Source of the DNA: Neisseria wadsworthii 9715
GTDB lineage: Bacteria > Pseudomonadota > Gammaproteobacteria > Burkholderiales > Neisseriaceae
Length of the DNA: 62,183 nt
Direction: 5' to 3'
NCBI RefSeq assembly: GCF_000227765.1
Contig: NZ_JH165159.1
Location: 366,091 to 428,273 of the forward strand
The notes under the pieces are model-generated. The model was not told where the DNA came from and did no database searches. It saw only the letters and a list, made by a program, of their open reading frames with translations. Every line of letters begins with the position of its first letter. The first letter of the stretch is position 1. Shown here piece after piece: positions 54,878 through 62,183 of this stretch. The position numbers were made by a program, and so were the translations under genes.

Positions 54878-55306
54878 ATGCAGATTAGTGCACGTAATCA
54901 ATTGTCAGGTACCGTAAAAAGCATCAGCAATGGGGCAGTAAACAGCGAAGTGGTGGTTTCATTGCCAAACGGCAGCGAAATCGTGGCTTCAATCACTTGC
55001 GAGAGTGTGAAAAATTTGGAGCTGGTTGAGGGTAAGCCTGTGGTGGCTTTGGTAAAGGCCGGCACGGTATTGATTGCCGCCGATTTACACAACATCAAAC
55101 TTTCCGCACGCAACCAACTTGCCGGCACCATCAGCCACATCGAACGCGGCGCGGTTCACTCTTTGGTTGAATTGGACTTGGGTAATGGTTTGGGCTTGAG
55201 CGCCAGCATCACCGTAAAAAGCGCTGAGGAACTCAACCTGTGCGCAGGTCAGAAAGCTACGGCCGTGTTCAAAGCCGGCGCGGTTATTTTGGGCGTGGCG
55301 GCTTGA
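54878..55306 (+). CDS. Molybdenum-pterin/molybdate-binding protein, two Mop (TOBE) domains
   Basis: This 142-residue protein contains two tandem Mop domains: MQISARNQLSGTVKSISNGA (residues 1-70) and IKLSARNQLAGTISHIERGA (about 73-142). Di-Mop proteins bind molybdate (or tungstate) oligomerically for storage or homeostasis. A good AAGGA ribosome site. No molybdate transporter or moa gene is adjacent. From 55307 to 55482 there is only AT-rich DNA. Confidence 0.92.
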   Translation: MQISARNQLSGTVKSISNGAVNSEVVVSLPNGSEIVASITCESVKNLELVEGKPVVALVKAGTVLIAADLHNIKLSARNQLAGTISHIERGAVHSLVELDLGNGLGLSASITVKSAEELNLCAGQKATAVFKAGAVILGVAA

Positions 55307-55482
55307 TTGCTTAAAGGCTTGGTTATAAGTAGATAGGGAAACTAGAAAGATTTAAGGTAAACAACACTAAACTTACTTTTGATAGATTCTATAGCCATAG
55401 GATACAATAAAAAACTTGAATATATTCAGTTCTGCATTATATAATCCAAGTAAATGGACTGGGGGGATCCCCGATCGGCGTT

Positions 55483-55518
55483 GGGCTCTGGGCTTTCTCA
55501 GAGCCCTCCTGCTTTTTA
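55483..55518. terminator. Terminator after the Mop gene
   Basis: GGGCTCTG and CAGAGCCC form an 8-bp GC-rich stem, followed by CTCCTGCTTTTTAA on the plus strand; it overlaps the end of the converging DUF3800 remnant. Confidence 0.75.
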
Positions 55519-56322
55519 AAACTTAGGAATAACCGTTAATCCGTGATTTAAATATTCCGCTTCATTTCCTAAAAAATCGCGCCCTGTTCTGGTAAAAAAT
55601 TTTAACTTAAGGGATTCAAACGCCCTGTTTCCTCTGTAATGAAGTTTTGACTGGTCTAAAATGTGTCGGCCAATTGGTCTCGCGCATAAATCAGCAAATT
55701 GCAATCCCGTAGCATTTGTTTCTTTTTTCTTAATAAGAATTTCAAATGGTAGAGTTGTCTTAAGGCTATTATTTCCATCACAAATTCTCCTGAACTCTAA
55801 CTCTAAATCTTTATCCTCTTTAGTTTCCTCTAGATTCAACAACCACAAAAGTTTTTTGGTTTTGGCAGGTTTTTTCGATCATTAGCTTATAAAGATTAAC
55901 TAAACAAGGTTCTAAGGCTTTGTGATACAAGTTTTCTTTAGAGTGTTGCAATTCTTTTTCTTAATAGCAGTAGCAACCAAAATAAATTTGGTATCTTGCA
56001 TAATTTTGTTTAATTTCAGCATAAACTGATCTTCCATCGCCCTATTCTTAAATTTAAAGGGTCCCTCCTTTTTTCGGATTTCTTTTTCGTGAAGAATAAC
56101 TAAATCGTGTCCGAAAAATTCAAATTTTAAAGCTTAGATCTCAGGGACTAACTGTGAAGCATAAACATGCTTATAGAAAATACAGAAAGCCAATACGAAA
56201 ATAGGAAAATCACTGGAGAAACCCGGTTTATCAAAATTTGCTGTACCGCTTTCATCAACATAAACAATAAATGGACTAAATTCCGGCGTATGCTCAATGT
56301 TGTGACTGACTGTCTCTACCAA
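55516..56322 (-). pseudogene. DUF3800 family gene, inactivated
   Basis: Three fragments together span the about 268 codons of a DUF3800 protein. The N part (56134-56322) has FIVYVDESGTANFDKPG and PIFVLAFCIF. It is broken by an in-frame TAA at 56134-56136, and the same frame continues as ALKFEFFGHDLVILHEKEIR to about 55960. A frameshift near an A run (about 55950) leads to ELQHSKENLYHKALEPCLVN and VVVESRGN; a second near 55848 leads to KEDKDLELEFRRICDG and GLQFADLCARPIGRHIL. One nonsense and two frameshift lesions make function unlikely. DUF3800 proteins have an RNase H-like fold and often sit in defence or mobile contexts. Confidence 0.88.
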
Positions 56323-56473
56323 ATTCTAAATTAAGTTGCCCAAGCTTCTCTTGTTCGTTTGATTTCCCGTTAACTGTTGGTATCAGATTTGCCGCCATCC
56401 CCGTTTTACCCTTTCTGCTTGTTGTTTCTACGGAATAGAAATAAGCTGCTTGTTCAAGCAGCTTGTCACATTT

Positions 56474-58546
56474 TTAACCCACCTTATCCCCCGGCTGCGC
56501 ACCTTCATGCACGTCCAGCAGCTTCAGTTTGCCGTCTGCCGTGGCGGCGGAGAGAATCATACCTTCGGATACGCCGAATTTGGCCATTTTGCGCGGGGCG
56601 AAGTTGGCGACGGCAATCACCATGCGGCCGTTGAGTTCGGCGGGATTGGGGTAGCTGGCGGCGATGCCTGAGAAGATGATGCGTTTTTCAAAACCAAAGT
56701 CGAGATCGAATTTGAGCAGTTTGGTGCTGCCTTCGACGGCTTCGCAGTTCAGCACTTTGGCGACGCGCATGTCGATTTTCATAAAGTCGTCGAAGCTCGC
56801 TTGTTCGGCGACGGGCGCGTATCGGCTGGTTTCGGTAGGTGCGGCAGCCTCTGCGGCTGCGGCAATGCTTTGTTTGTTGGCTTCGATTAAATCGTCCACT
56901 TGTTTTTGCTCCACTCGTTGCATTAAATGTTCGTATTTGTTGATGGCGTGGCCTTCGGGCAGCACGGTTGCGGCATCGGTCCAGCGCAGGCCGTCGAGAT
57001 TGAGGAAGGCGGCGGTGCGCTCCGCTACTTTGGGCAGCACGGGCGCGAGGTAGATGCTGAGGATTTTGAAGGCGTTGATCAGCTCGCTGCATACTTCGTG
57101 CAGGCGCGCGTCTTGGCCTTCTTGTTTGGCCAATTCCCACGGTTTGTTGGCATCGACGTATTCGTTCACTGCGTCGGCCAGCGCCATGATTTCGCGCAGG
57201 GCTTTGGCGTATTCGCGGTTTTCAAAATCGGCGGCAATGTTGTCGCGCTCGGCGGCAAGTTGTTGTACCAATTTGCTGCCTGAAACGTCTTTCAGACGGC
57301 CTTCGAAACGTTTGGCGATAAAGCCGGAGGCGCGGGCGGCGATGTTGACGTATTTGCCGACCAAATCGCTGTTGACGCGGGCGATGAAGTCGTTCAGGTT
57401 CAAATCGATGTCTTCGATTTTGCTGTTGAGTTTGGCGGCGATGTAGTAGCGCATCCATTCGGGGTTGAGGCCTCCGTCGAGATAGGATTTGGCGGTTATG
57501 AAGGTGCCGCGCGATTTGGACATTTTTTGGCCGTCGACGGTTAAAAAGCCGTGGGCGAACACGCCGGTGGGGGCGCGGTGGCCGCTGAATTTGAGCATGG
57601 CGGGCCAAAACAGGGCGTGGAAGTAGAGAATGTCTTTGCCGATGAAGTGGTACATTTCGGCCTTGCTGTCGGCGCGGAAATAGTCGTCAAAATTCAAGCC
57701 GATGCGGTCGCACAGGTTTTGGAACGAGGCCATGTAGCCGACGGGTGCGTCGAGCCATACGTAGAAGTATTTGCCGGGCGCACCGGGGATTTCGAAGCCG
57801 AAATAAGGTGCGTCGCGGCTGATGTCCCAATCGGAAAGGGTGTTTTCGCCTTCGCCCAACCATTCTTTCATTTTGTTGAGGGCTTCGGCTTGCAGGTGCG
57901 GTTGGATGCGGCCGTCTGAAAGCTCAGTGCTGCCTGAAGTCCATTCTTTTAGGTAGTCGGCGCACTCGCCCAGCTTGAAGAAGAAGTGTTCGGATTCTTT
58001 CAGCACGGGGGTGGCGCCTGATACGGCGGAATAGGGGTTGATCAGCTCGGTGGGCGAGTAGGTGGTGCCGCAGGCTTCGCAGTTGTCGCCGTATTGGTCT
58101 TTGGCGTGGCATTTCGGGCATTCGCCTTTAACGAAGCGGTCGGGCAGGAACATGTTTTTTTCGGGGTCGAAAAGCTGCTCGATCACGCGGCTTTCGATTT
58201 TGCCGTTGGCTTTCAGGGCGAGGTAAATCTGCTCGGAAAAGGCTTTGTTTTCAGGCGAATGGGTGCTGTAATAGTTGTCGTAGCCGATGTGGAAGCCGGT
58301 GAAGTCGGCCAAATGCTCTTCGCGCACTTTGGCAATCATGTCTTCGGGCTTGATGCCTTGTTTTTGGGCGGCCAGCATCACGGGTGTGCCGTGGGTGTCG
58401 TCGGCGCAGCAGTAATAGCATTCGTGGCCGCGCATTTTTTGGAAGCGCACCCAGATGTCGGTTTGAATGTGCTCGACCATGTGGCCTAAGTGGATGCTGC
58501 CGTTGGCATACGGCAGGGCGGAAGTGACGAGGATTTTGCGTGTCAT
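56474..58546 (-). CDS. metG: Methionyl-tRNA synthetase
   Basis: This 690-residue class I synthetase has the HIGH-type motif [11 protein letters not shown] (near residue 12), the zinc knuckle [18 protein letters not shown] (residues about 145-163), KMSKSRG (near 340) and a C-terminal tRNA-binding EMAP/Trbp111 domain ([20 protein letters not shown]) for dimerisation. Complete and full length. The 151 bases between it and the DUF3800 remnant hold no gene. Confidence 0.98.
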   Translation of the reverse strand: MTRKILVTSALPYANGSIHLGHMVEHIQTDIWVRFQKMRGHECYYCCADDTHGTPVMLAAQKQGIKPEDMIAKVREEHLADFTGFHIGYDNYYSTHSPENKAFSEQIYLALKANGKIESRVIEQLFDPEKNMFLPDRFVKGECPKCHAKDQYGDNCEACGTTYSPTELINPYSAVSGATPVLKESEHFFFKLGECADYLKEWTSGSTELSDGRIQPHLQAEALNKMKEWLGEGENTLSDWDISRDAPYFGFEIPGAPGKYFYVWLDAPVGYMASFQNLCDRIGLNFDDYFRADSKAEMYHFIGKDILYFHALFWPAMLKFSGHRAPTGVFAHGFLTVDGQKMSKSRGTFITAKSYLDGGLNPEWMRYYIAAKLNSKIEDIDLNLNDFIARVNSDLVGKYVNIAARASGFIAKRFEGRLKDVSGSKLVQQLAAERDNIAADFENREYAKALREIMALADAVNEYVDANKPWELAKQEGQDARLHEVCSELINAFKILSIYLAPVLPKVAERTAAFLNLDGLRWTDAATVLPEGHAINKYEHLMQRVEQKQVDDLIEANKQSIAAAAEAAAPTETSRYAPVAEQASFDDFMKIDMRVAKVLNCEAVEGSTKLLKFDLDFGFEKRIIFSGIAASYPNPAELNGRMVIAVANFAPRKMAKFGVSEGMILSAATADGKLKLLDVHEGAQPGDKVG

Positions 58547-58665
58547 GGTTTGTCTTTAGGGTTTAATTTAATCTTTAATTATGGAATCGGCGGTTATTAT
58601 AGCTGTGAAAACCAATCTTTCATACAAGGCGGCAGGGGTCGATAGCACTTGGCGACGATATAGAC

Positions 58666-58719
58666 ATGCCTGTCTGAAAATGATGCTCCAATGAAGCAAT
58701 TGTTTTTTCAGACAGGCAT
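58666..58719. terminator. Long DUS hairpin upstream of metG
   Basis: ATGCCTGTCTGAAAA and its complement enclose a 24-base loop, after the leftward cbpA-cbpM pair and before metG. Confidence 0.65.
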
Positions 58720-58768
58720 TCGTGTGCATAAGCATCTAAAGCCAATAAACTGACAAGGCTGCGCTGTA

Positions 58769-59044
58769 TCAGAAGCCGGATGTCTGGCTTTTGCGCAGGC
58801 TTTCCAGCTCGTCCAGCAATTCCAAAATCAGCGCGGTGGCGGGTGCACTGGCTTCGAAATCGCGGCTGATGCGGCGGGCACGGCGGATGCGGGCAAGCTG
58901 GAAGCCGCTGAAGCTGGCCTGTTGCGGGCTGCCGCTCACGGAAATGATTTCTTCTTCTATGATGCGTACTACCCAGTCGGCATCATCGCCGCAGGCGTGA
59001 ACGATTTCGTTGAAGCTTAGTTGTACGTCTTGCTCATGGTTCAT
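58769..59044 (-). CDS. cbpM: Chaperone modulator CbpM-like
   Basis: This 91-residue protein matches the CbpM/MerR-like family: QLSFNEIVHACGDDADWVVR, then FSGFQLARIRRARRISRDFE and a C-terminal coiled helix (ALILELLDELESLRK). CbpM binds the J-domain of CbpA and inhibits it. It starts right after the cbpA stop, sharing its ribosome-site region (AAAGGATAAACC), the normal cbpA-cbpM order. Confidence 0.88.
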   Translation of the reverse strand: MNHEQDVQLSFNEIVHACGDDADWVVRIIEEEIISVSGSPQQASFSGFQLARIRRARRISRDFEASAPATALILELLDELESLRKSQTSGF

Positions 59045-59047
59045 GGT

Positions 59048-60037
59048 TTATCCTTTCGCACCGTAGTGTTCCGCCAGATTTTGCCATACTGCCTTGTCGG
59101 CTTCGCTGTCGGCACGCGGCAGAACGATGTTGATGGTCAGATACAGGTTGCCGGCTTCTTTGGCCGGAATGCCTTTGCCTTTGAGGCGCAGGTTTTGGCC
59201 GTTGCGGCTGTTGGCCGGTACGTTGATATTGACGCGGCCGGCGGGGGTGGCGACCTCCATTTGGCCGCCGGTTGCTGCTGTCCACGGCATCACGTCGATG
59301 CGCTGGTAAACGTCTTTGCGGTCTTTCACATACAGGTTTGGCGATTCGCGGAAGCGGATTTTCAAGTATAAATCGCCGTTGCCGCCGCCGTTGAATCCGG
59401 GTAAACCCTGCCCGCGCAGGCGGATTTGCTGGCCTTCGCCTATGCCTTTGGGGATTGTTACATGCAGGGTTTTGCGCTCGTAGGCCATTTCGCCTTCGGG
59501 TGTGAGCGTGGGCATGTCGATGCTCAGGCTGCGCTCGCTGCCTTCGTAAGCGGCGGCGATGTCGATGCTCAGCTCGGCATGTTGGTCTTCGCCCCGAACC
59601 GGGCCGGCGGGGCGTGATGCGCGGTGCCGGCGGGCTTGGCCGAAGGCGGAGAATATGTCGTCGAAGCGGAAATCGCCGCTGCCGAAAGGCTGGCCGTCGC
59701 CGAAATGGCTGCTGTCGAAGTTGTAATATTGATAGCCGCCCCGGCCGGGATTGAAACCTTCAAACCCTTCAAAGCCGCCGTAGCCCTGCCCACCGCCTGC
59801 CTGCTGATACTGCTTGAACGGGTTGGCGAGCATTTCGTCATATTCGGCGCGCTTTTCAGAGTCTTTCAAGGTGTTGTAGGCCAGATTGATTTCGCTGGTT
59901 TTTTGGTCGGCATCCGGGTCTTTGCTCACGTCGGGATGATATTTGCGAACCAGTTTTCGGTAGGCCTTTTTGATGTCGTCGGCGCTGGCATCTTTGCTGA
60001 GGCCGAGCACCTCGTAATAGTTTTTTTCAGTTGCCAT
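59048..60037 (-). CDS. cbpA: DnaJ-class co-chaperone CbpA
   Basis: This 329-residue protein has an N-terminal J-domain (YYEVLGLSKDASADDIKKAY; HPD in RKYHPDVSKD), a Gly/Phe-rich linker (residues about 75-115) and two C-terminal substrate-binding beta domains, without the zinc-finger region of DnaJ. It works with DnaK and may bind curved DNA. Cotranscribed with cbpM. Confidence 0.95.
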   Translation of the reverse strand: MATEKNYYEVLGLSKDASADDIKKAYRKLVRKYHPDVSKDPDADQKTSEINLAYNTLKDSEKRAEYDEMLANPFKQYQQAGGGQGYGGFEGFEGFNPGRGGYQYYNFDSSHFGDGQPFGSGDFRFDDIFSAFGQARRHRASRPAGPVRGEDQHAELSIDIAAAYEGSERSLSIDMPTLTPEGEMAYERKTLHVTIPKGIGEGQQIRLRGQGLPGFNGGGNGDLYLKIRFRESPNLYVKDRKDVYQRIDVMPWTAATGGQMEVATPAGRVNINVPANSRNGQNLRLKGKGIPAKEAGNLYLTINIVLPRADSEADKAVWQNLAEHYGAKG

Positions 60038-60120
60038 AGTTGTCTCGCATGTTTGTATAAAATTTTATTTTTTCAACATGATGACAATATACTAAAAAGC
60101 AAGTCCCGTTTTCGGTAAAA

Positions 60121-60156
60121 AATATGCCTGTCTGAAAACTTTCAGACAGGCATATT
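60121..60156. terminator. Inverted wadDUS pair after mltA
   Basis: Perfect 17-base arms (AATATGCCTGTCTGAAA) with a two-base centre, 15 bases beyond the mltA stop. Confidence 0.75.
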
Positions 60157-60170
60157 GGTTTACCCAAAGG

Positions 60171-61499
60171 CTAAGGGCGGTATTGCGGCTGCACGCCGTT
60201 GGGCAGCAGCTGCCACACATAGCCTGTGTGTTTCATCTTACCCGCCACTTGGCCTGCCTCATCGCCGTAGCCCCAGAAATAGTCCACCCGCACGGCGCCG
60301 CGGATGGCAGATCCGGTGTCTTGCGCCATTATCAGGCGGTTGAGCGCGTGGTTGCTTACGGGATGGGTGGTGGCCACGAAAATCGGTGCGCCCAAGGTAA
60401 TGTATCGGCGGTCAACCGCTCCGGCAAATTCGCCGTGCAGCGGCGTGCCCAATGCACCGATGGGGCCTTCGTCTTCCTTGCCGTCAAGCTTGCGGAAAAA
60501 CACATAGCTGGGGTTTTGCCCGAGCACTTCGGCCAGATGCGAGGGGTTTTGCTGCATCCAGGCTTTGATGCCCTGCATGGTGGTTTTGCCTAAGGGTAGA
60601 TAGCCCTTGTCGGCCATATAGCGGCCGATAGACACATAAGGATGCTCGTTTTTATCGGCATAACCGAGGCGGATGTAGTCGCCCTTGGGGGTTTTCAGGC
60701 GGCCGGAACCTTGGATTTGCAGGAAGAAAAGTTCCACCGGATCATCGGCATAACCGAGGATGGGGGCTTTGCCGTCGATCGCGCCGCCGTTAATTTGGGC
60801 GCGGGTGTAATAAGGAATAAAGCGGTTGCCGCTCACAAAGCGGCCTTTGATGCTTTTGCTGCGCTCGTTGATGGGAAAATTGTTGAGGTTGGCGGTGTAT
60901 TGCCCGTCGGCAGCGATGGCGCCTTTGTTGTTGCCGGTGGGTTTCACGCGAACCGTGCCTTTTGATGCGCGCAGGTTGGCAGGCAGCTCAACCGACACAA
61001 AATCGCTGGGAACGCCGTAAATCGGGAAACGCGCTTTGCCGGTGGCTTTGCTGTCGCCGTGCAGCACCGGCTCGTAATAGCCGGTTATCGTGCCTGCCAA
61101 GTTGCCGTTTTCGCTCACTTCCCACACGGTAAAATAGCGCTCGAAAAAGTGCTTGGCGGAAAAGTAGTTGCGCGAAGTGCGCTCGGCTTGGGCGCACACG
61201 TTCTGCCATTCGGTGCGGGCTTTCAGTTTGGTGCAGCCGCTTTTGAAAGATTCGAGGCTGCGCACAAAATGCTGGGTGTTCCAATGCGGCAGCGCATGAT
61301 AAGACACGGCGCGGTAGCTGGCCGGGCTGCCTGCGGAGTTCACTATCGTGCCGGGTGCGGCCGGCGTACCGGTGGGCAGCGCTTCGCCTTTGGTGATTAT
61401 AGGCGTATAACCGCCGCCGGTTTTTTTGCCGGTGGAACACGCTGCCAGAAAGGCGGTGAGGCCGATGAGGGAATAAGTTACAAGGGTTTTGCGGTTCAT
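60171..61499 (-). CDS. mltA: Membrane-bound lytic murein transglycosylase A
   Basis: This 442-residue outer-membrane lipoprotein has lipobox LAAC (Cys21), the MltA barrel domain (ITGYYEPVLHGD; PIYGVPSDFVSVELP) and the C-terminal 3D domain with its three aspartates in LIMAQDTGSAIRGAVRVDYF. It cleaves peptidoglycan with formation of anhydromuropeptides; its Neisseria homologue (GNA33) is a known surface antigen. The start codon has a weak ribosome site. Length is normal for neisserial MltA. Confidence 0.96.
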   Translation of the reverse strand: MNRKTLVTYSLIGLTAFLAACSTGKKTGGGYTPIITKGEALPTGTPAAPGTIVNSAGSPASYRAVSYHALPHWNTQHFVRSLESFKSGCTKLKARTEWQNVCAQAERTSRNYFSAKHFFERYFTVWEVSENGNLAGTITGYYEPVLHGDSKATGKARFPIYGVPSDFVSVELPANLRASKGTVRVKPTGNNKGAIAADGQYTANLNNFPINERSKSIKGRFVSGNRFIPYYTRAQINGGAIDGKAPILGYADDPVELFFLQIQGSGRLKTPKGDYIRLGYADKNEHPYVSIGRYMADKGYLPLGKTTMQGIKAWMQQNPSHLAEVLGQNPSYVFFRKLDGKEDEGPIGALGTPLHGEFAGAVDRRYITLGAPIFVATTHPVSNHALNRLIMAQDTGSAIRGAVRVDYFWGYGDEAGQVAGKMKHTGYVWQLLPNGVQPQYRP

Positions 61500-61603
61500 A
61501 TCAAGAAGGACGGCTGCTGATTGTTTTCAGACAGGCATGGTCAAAGTGGATAAACAAAGGGCAGACTATATCAGCTTATCGCGAACTCACCAAATCGCCT
61601 GCC

Positions 61604-62032
61604 TTATTCCGCGCACGAAGCGTTCTGGTTGCCTTTATGGCGCATGGTGCCTGCAGCGGTATAGCTTTTGCCTTTGCGGCTGTAAATGGTTTGGGTGAAC
61701 TTGATTTCACTTTCGCTCAGCTTTTCATATTCGGCATCAAAACGCATGGTTTCGCAGGCGGCTTTGAACGAGGCTTTGTTGCCTTTGCTTTGGAAATGGC
61801 TCACTTTGCAGTTTTCGGTAGTAAGATTATCCGCTTGCGCTTTGGGGTAATCGGCACTGCTTTTTTGGCTGATGCAGATGTTTTCGTTGCCTTTTATACT
61901 ATCGGTGCTGTTGCTTTTTTTATCGTGCCAAGAAATGGTGTGCGGCCATTGCCATTCGCCGGGTTGAACGGAAAATGCATGCGCGCTTGCGGCGGCTGCG
62001 CTTAGGGCAAGGAGCAGGAGGGTTTTACACAT
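61604..62032 (-). CDS. Small exported protein, DUF3617-like
   Basis: This 142-residue protein has a signal peptide (MCKTLLLLALSAAAASAHAF) and a mature domain with four cysteines (ENICIS, ENCKVS, AACETM, NASCAE), probably two disulfides. VQPGEWQWPHT and ICIS fit the DUF3617 pattern (PGxW ... C), recognised from memory. Probably periplasmic. The 151 bases upstream carry one wadDUS and run to the end of the window. Confidence 0.7.
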   Translation of the reverse strand: MCKTLLLLALSAAAASAHAFSVQPGEWQWPHTISWHDKKSNSTDSIKGNENICISQKSSADYPKAQADNLTTENCKVSHFQSKGNKASFKAACETMRFDAEYEKLSESEIKFTQTIYSRKGKSYTAAGTMRHKGNQNASCAE

Positions 62033-62183
62033 ATTTATTACTTTCGGCTGGTGTGGTTGAATCGAATCAGGGTAGTAAGATGATGCCTGTCTGAAAAAGT
62101 TTCATGTGTTATGGGGTGGCGTGTGTCTGCTATTTCTGCTCAGTTTATAGGGATGTGAAAAACAATCATTAATGATGGATGTT

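Noticed and set aside
1-62183. Search for integrases, transposases, tRNA or rRNA genes and a prophage
   Set aside because: None recognised; accessory genes are flanked by DUS and small repeats instead.

Overview
The window comes from a naturally transformable member of the Neisseriaceae, almost certainly a Neisseria. The strongest clue is the density of DNA uptake sequences (DUS) on both strands. Two dialects are mixed at similar frequency: TGCCTGTCTGAA, the TG-wadDUS type described from N. wadsworthii and N. shayeganii (roughly 45-50 copies by eye), and the classical core GCCGTCTGAA (a similar number). Many occur as inverted pairs that double as terminators after genes. The housekeeping genes (glmU, glmS, metG, mltA), the type II-C CRISPR repeat, Cas9 and the tracrRNA are also clearly neisserial.

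Layout. 1-7492: a type I restriction-modification module (hsdM, a Fic AMPylator, hsdS, hsdR) lies between two 321-bp direct repeats, each holding a complete copy of the same small gene. hsdS carries an in-frame 9-G tract and 12-bp TAEL repeats. 7594-12180: leftward azoreductase-like, HP0310/PgdA-like deacetylase and amidase genes, then a rightward nitronate monooxygenase. 12181-12868: a mostly empty stretch that hides an unlisted 55-codon gene for a double-glycine-leader peptide. 12869-14865: TetR regulator, HlyD-like adaptor, DUF4298 protein. 14963-20173: a likely Fur-controlled siderophore receptor and two ABC-type membrane proteins. 20216-24307: small genes mixed with several families of palindromic repeats. 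24393-31262: an RbbA-like double ATPase/permease with a DUS-built linker, a YhhJ-like permease, and unrelated enzymes including a stand-alone FAS-I-like acyltransferase. 31340-32955: LysE-type exporter and Ada-like methyltransferase.

33023-39809 is a complete type II-C CRISPR-Cas locus: 29 identical 36-bp repeats with 28 spacers, cas2, cas1 and cas9 on the minus strand, and a divergent tracrRNA with its own consensus promoter. 40112-43602 holds a VOC protein, an AlkD-like glycosylase, an outer-membrane efflux lipoprotein and an Opa/NspA-type porin. 43890-48471 is a leftward acetoin catabolic operon (acoX, acoA, acoB, a stand-alone lipoyl protein, acetoin reductase). 48796-62032 holds metY, glmS, glmU, a small lipoprotein, a nucleotidase, a Mop protein, a decayed DUF3800 gene, metG, cbpM/cbpA, mltA and a small secreted protein.

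No integrase, transposase, rRNA or tRNA gene was seen. Accessory traits here seem to have arrived by DUS-driven transformation and homologous recombination rather than by a classical mobile element. The two defence systems are complementary: a type I RM system that looks able to switch specificity, and an apparently intact adaptive CRISPR system.
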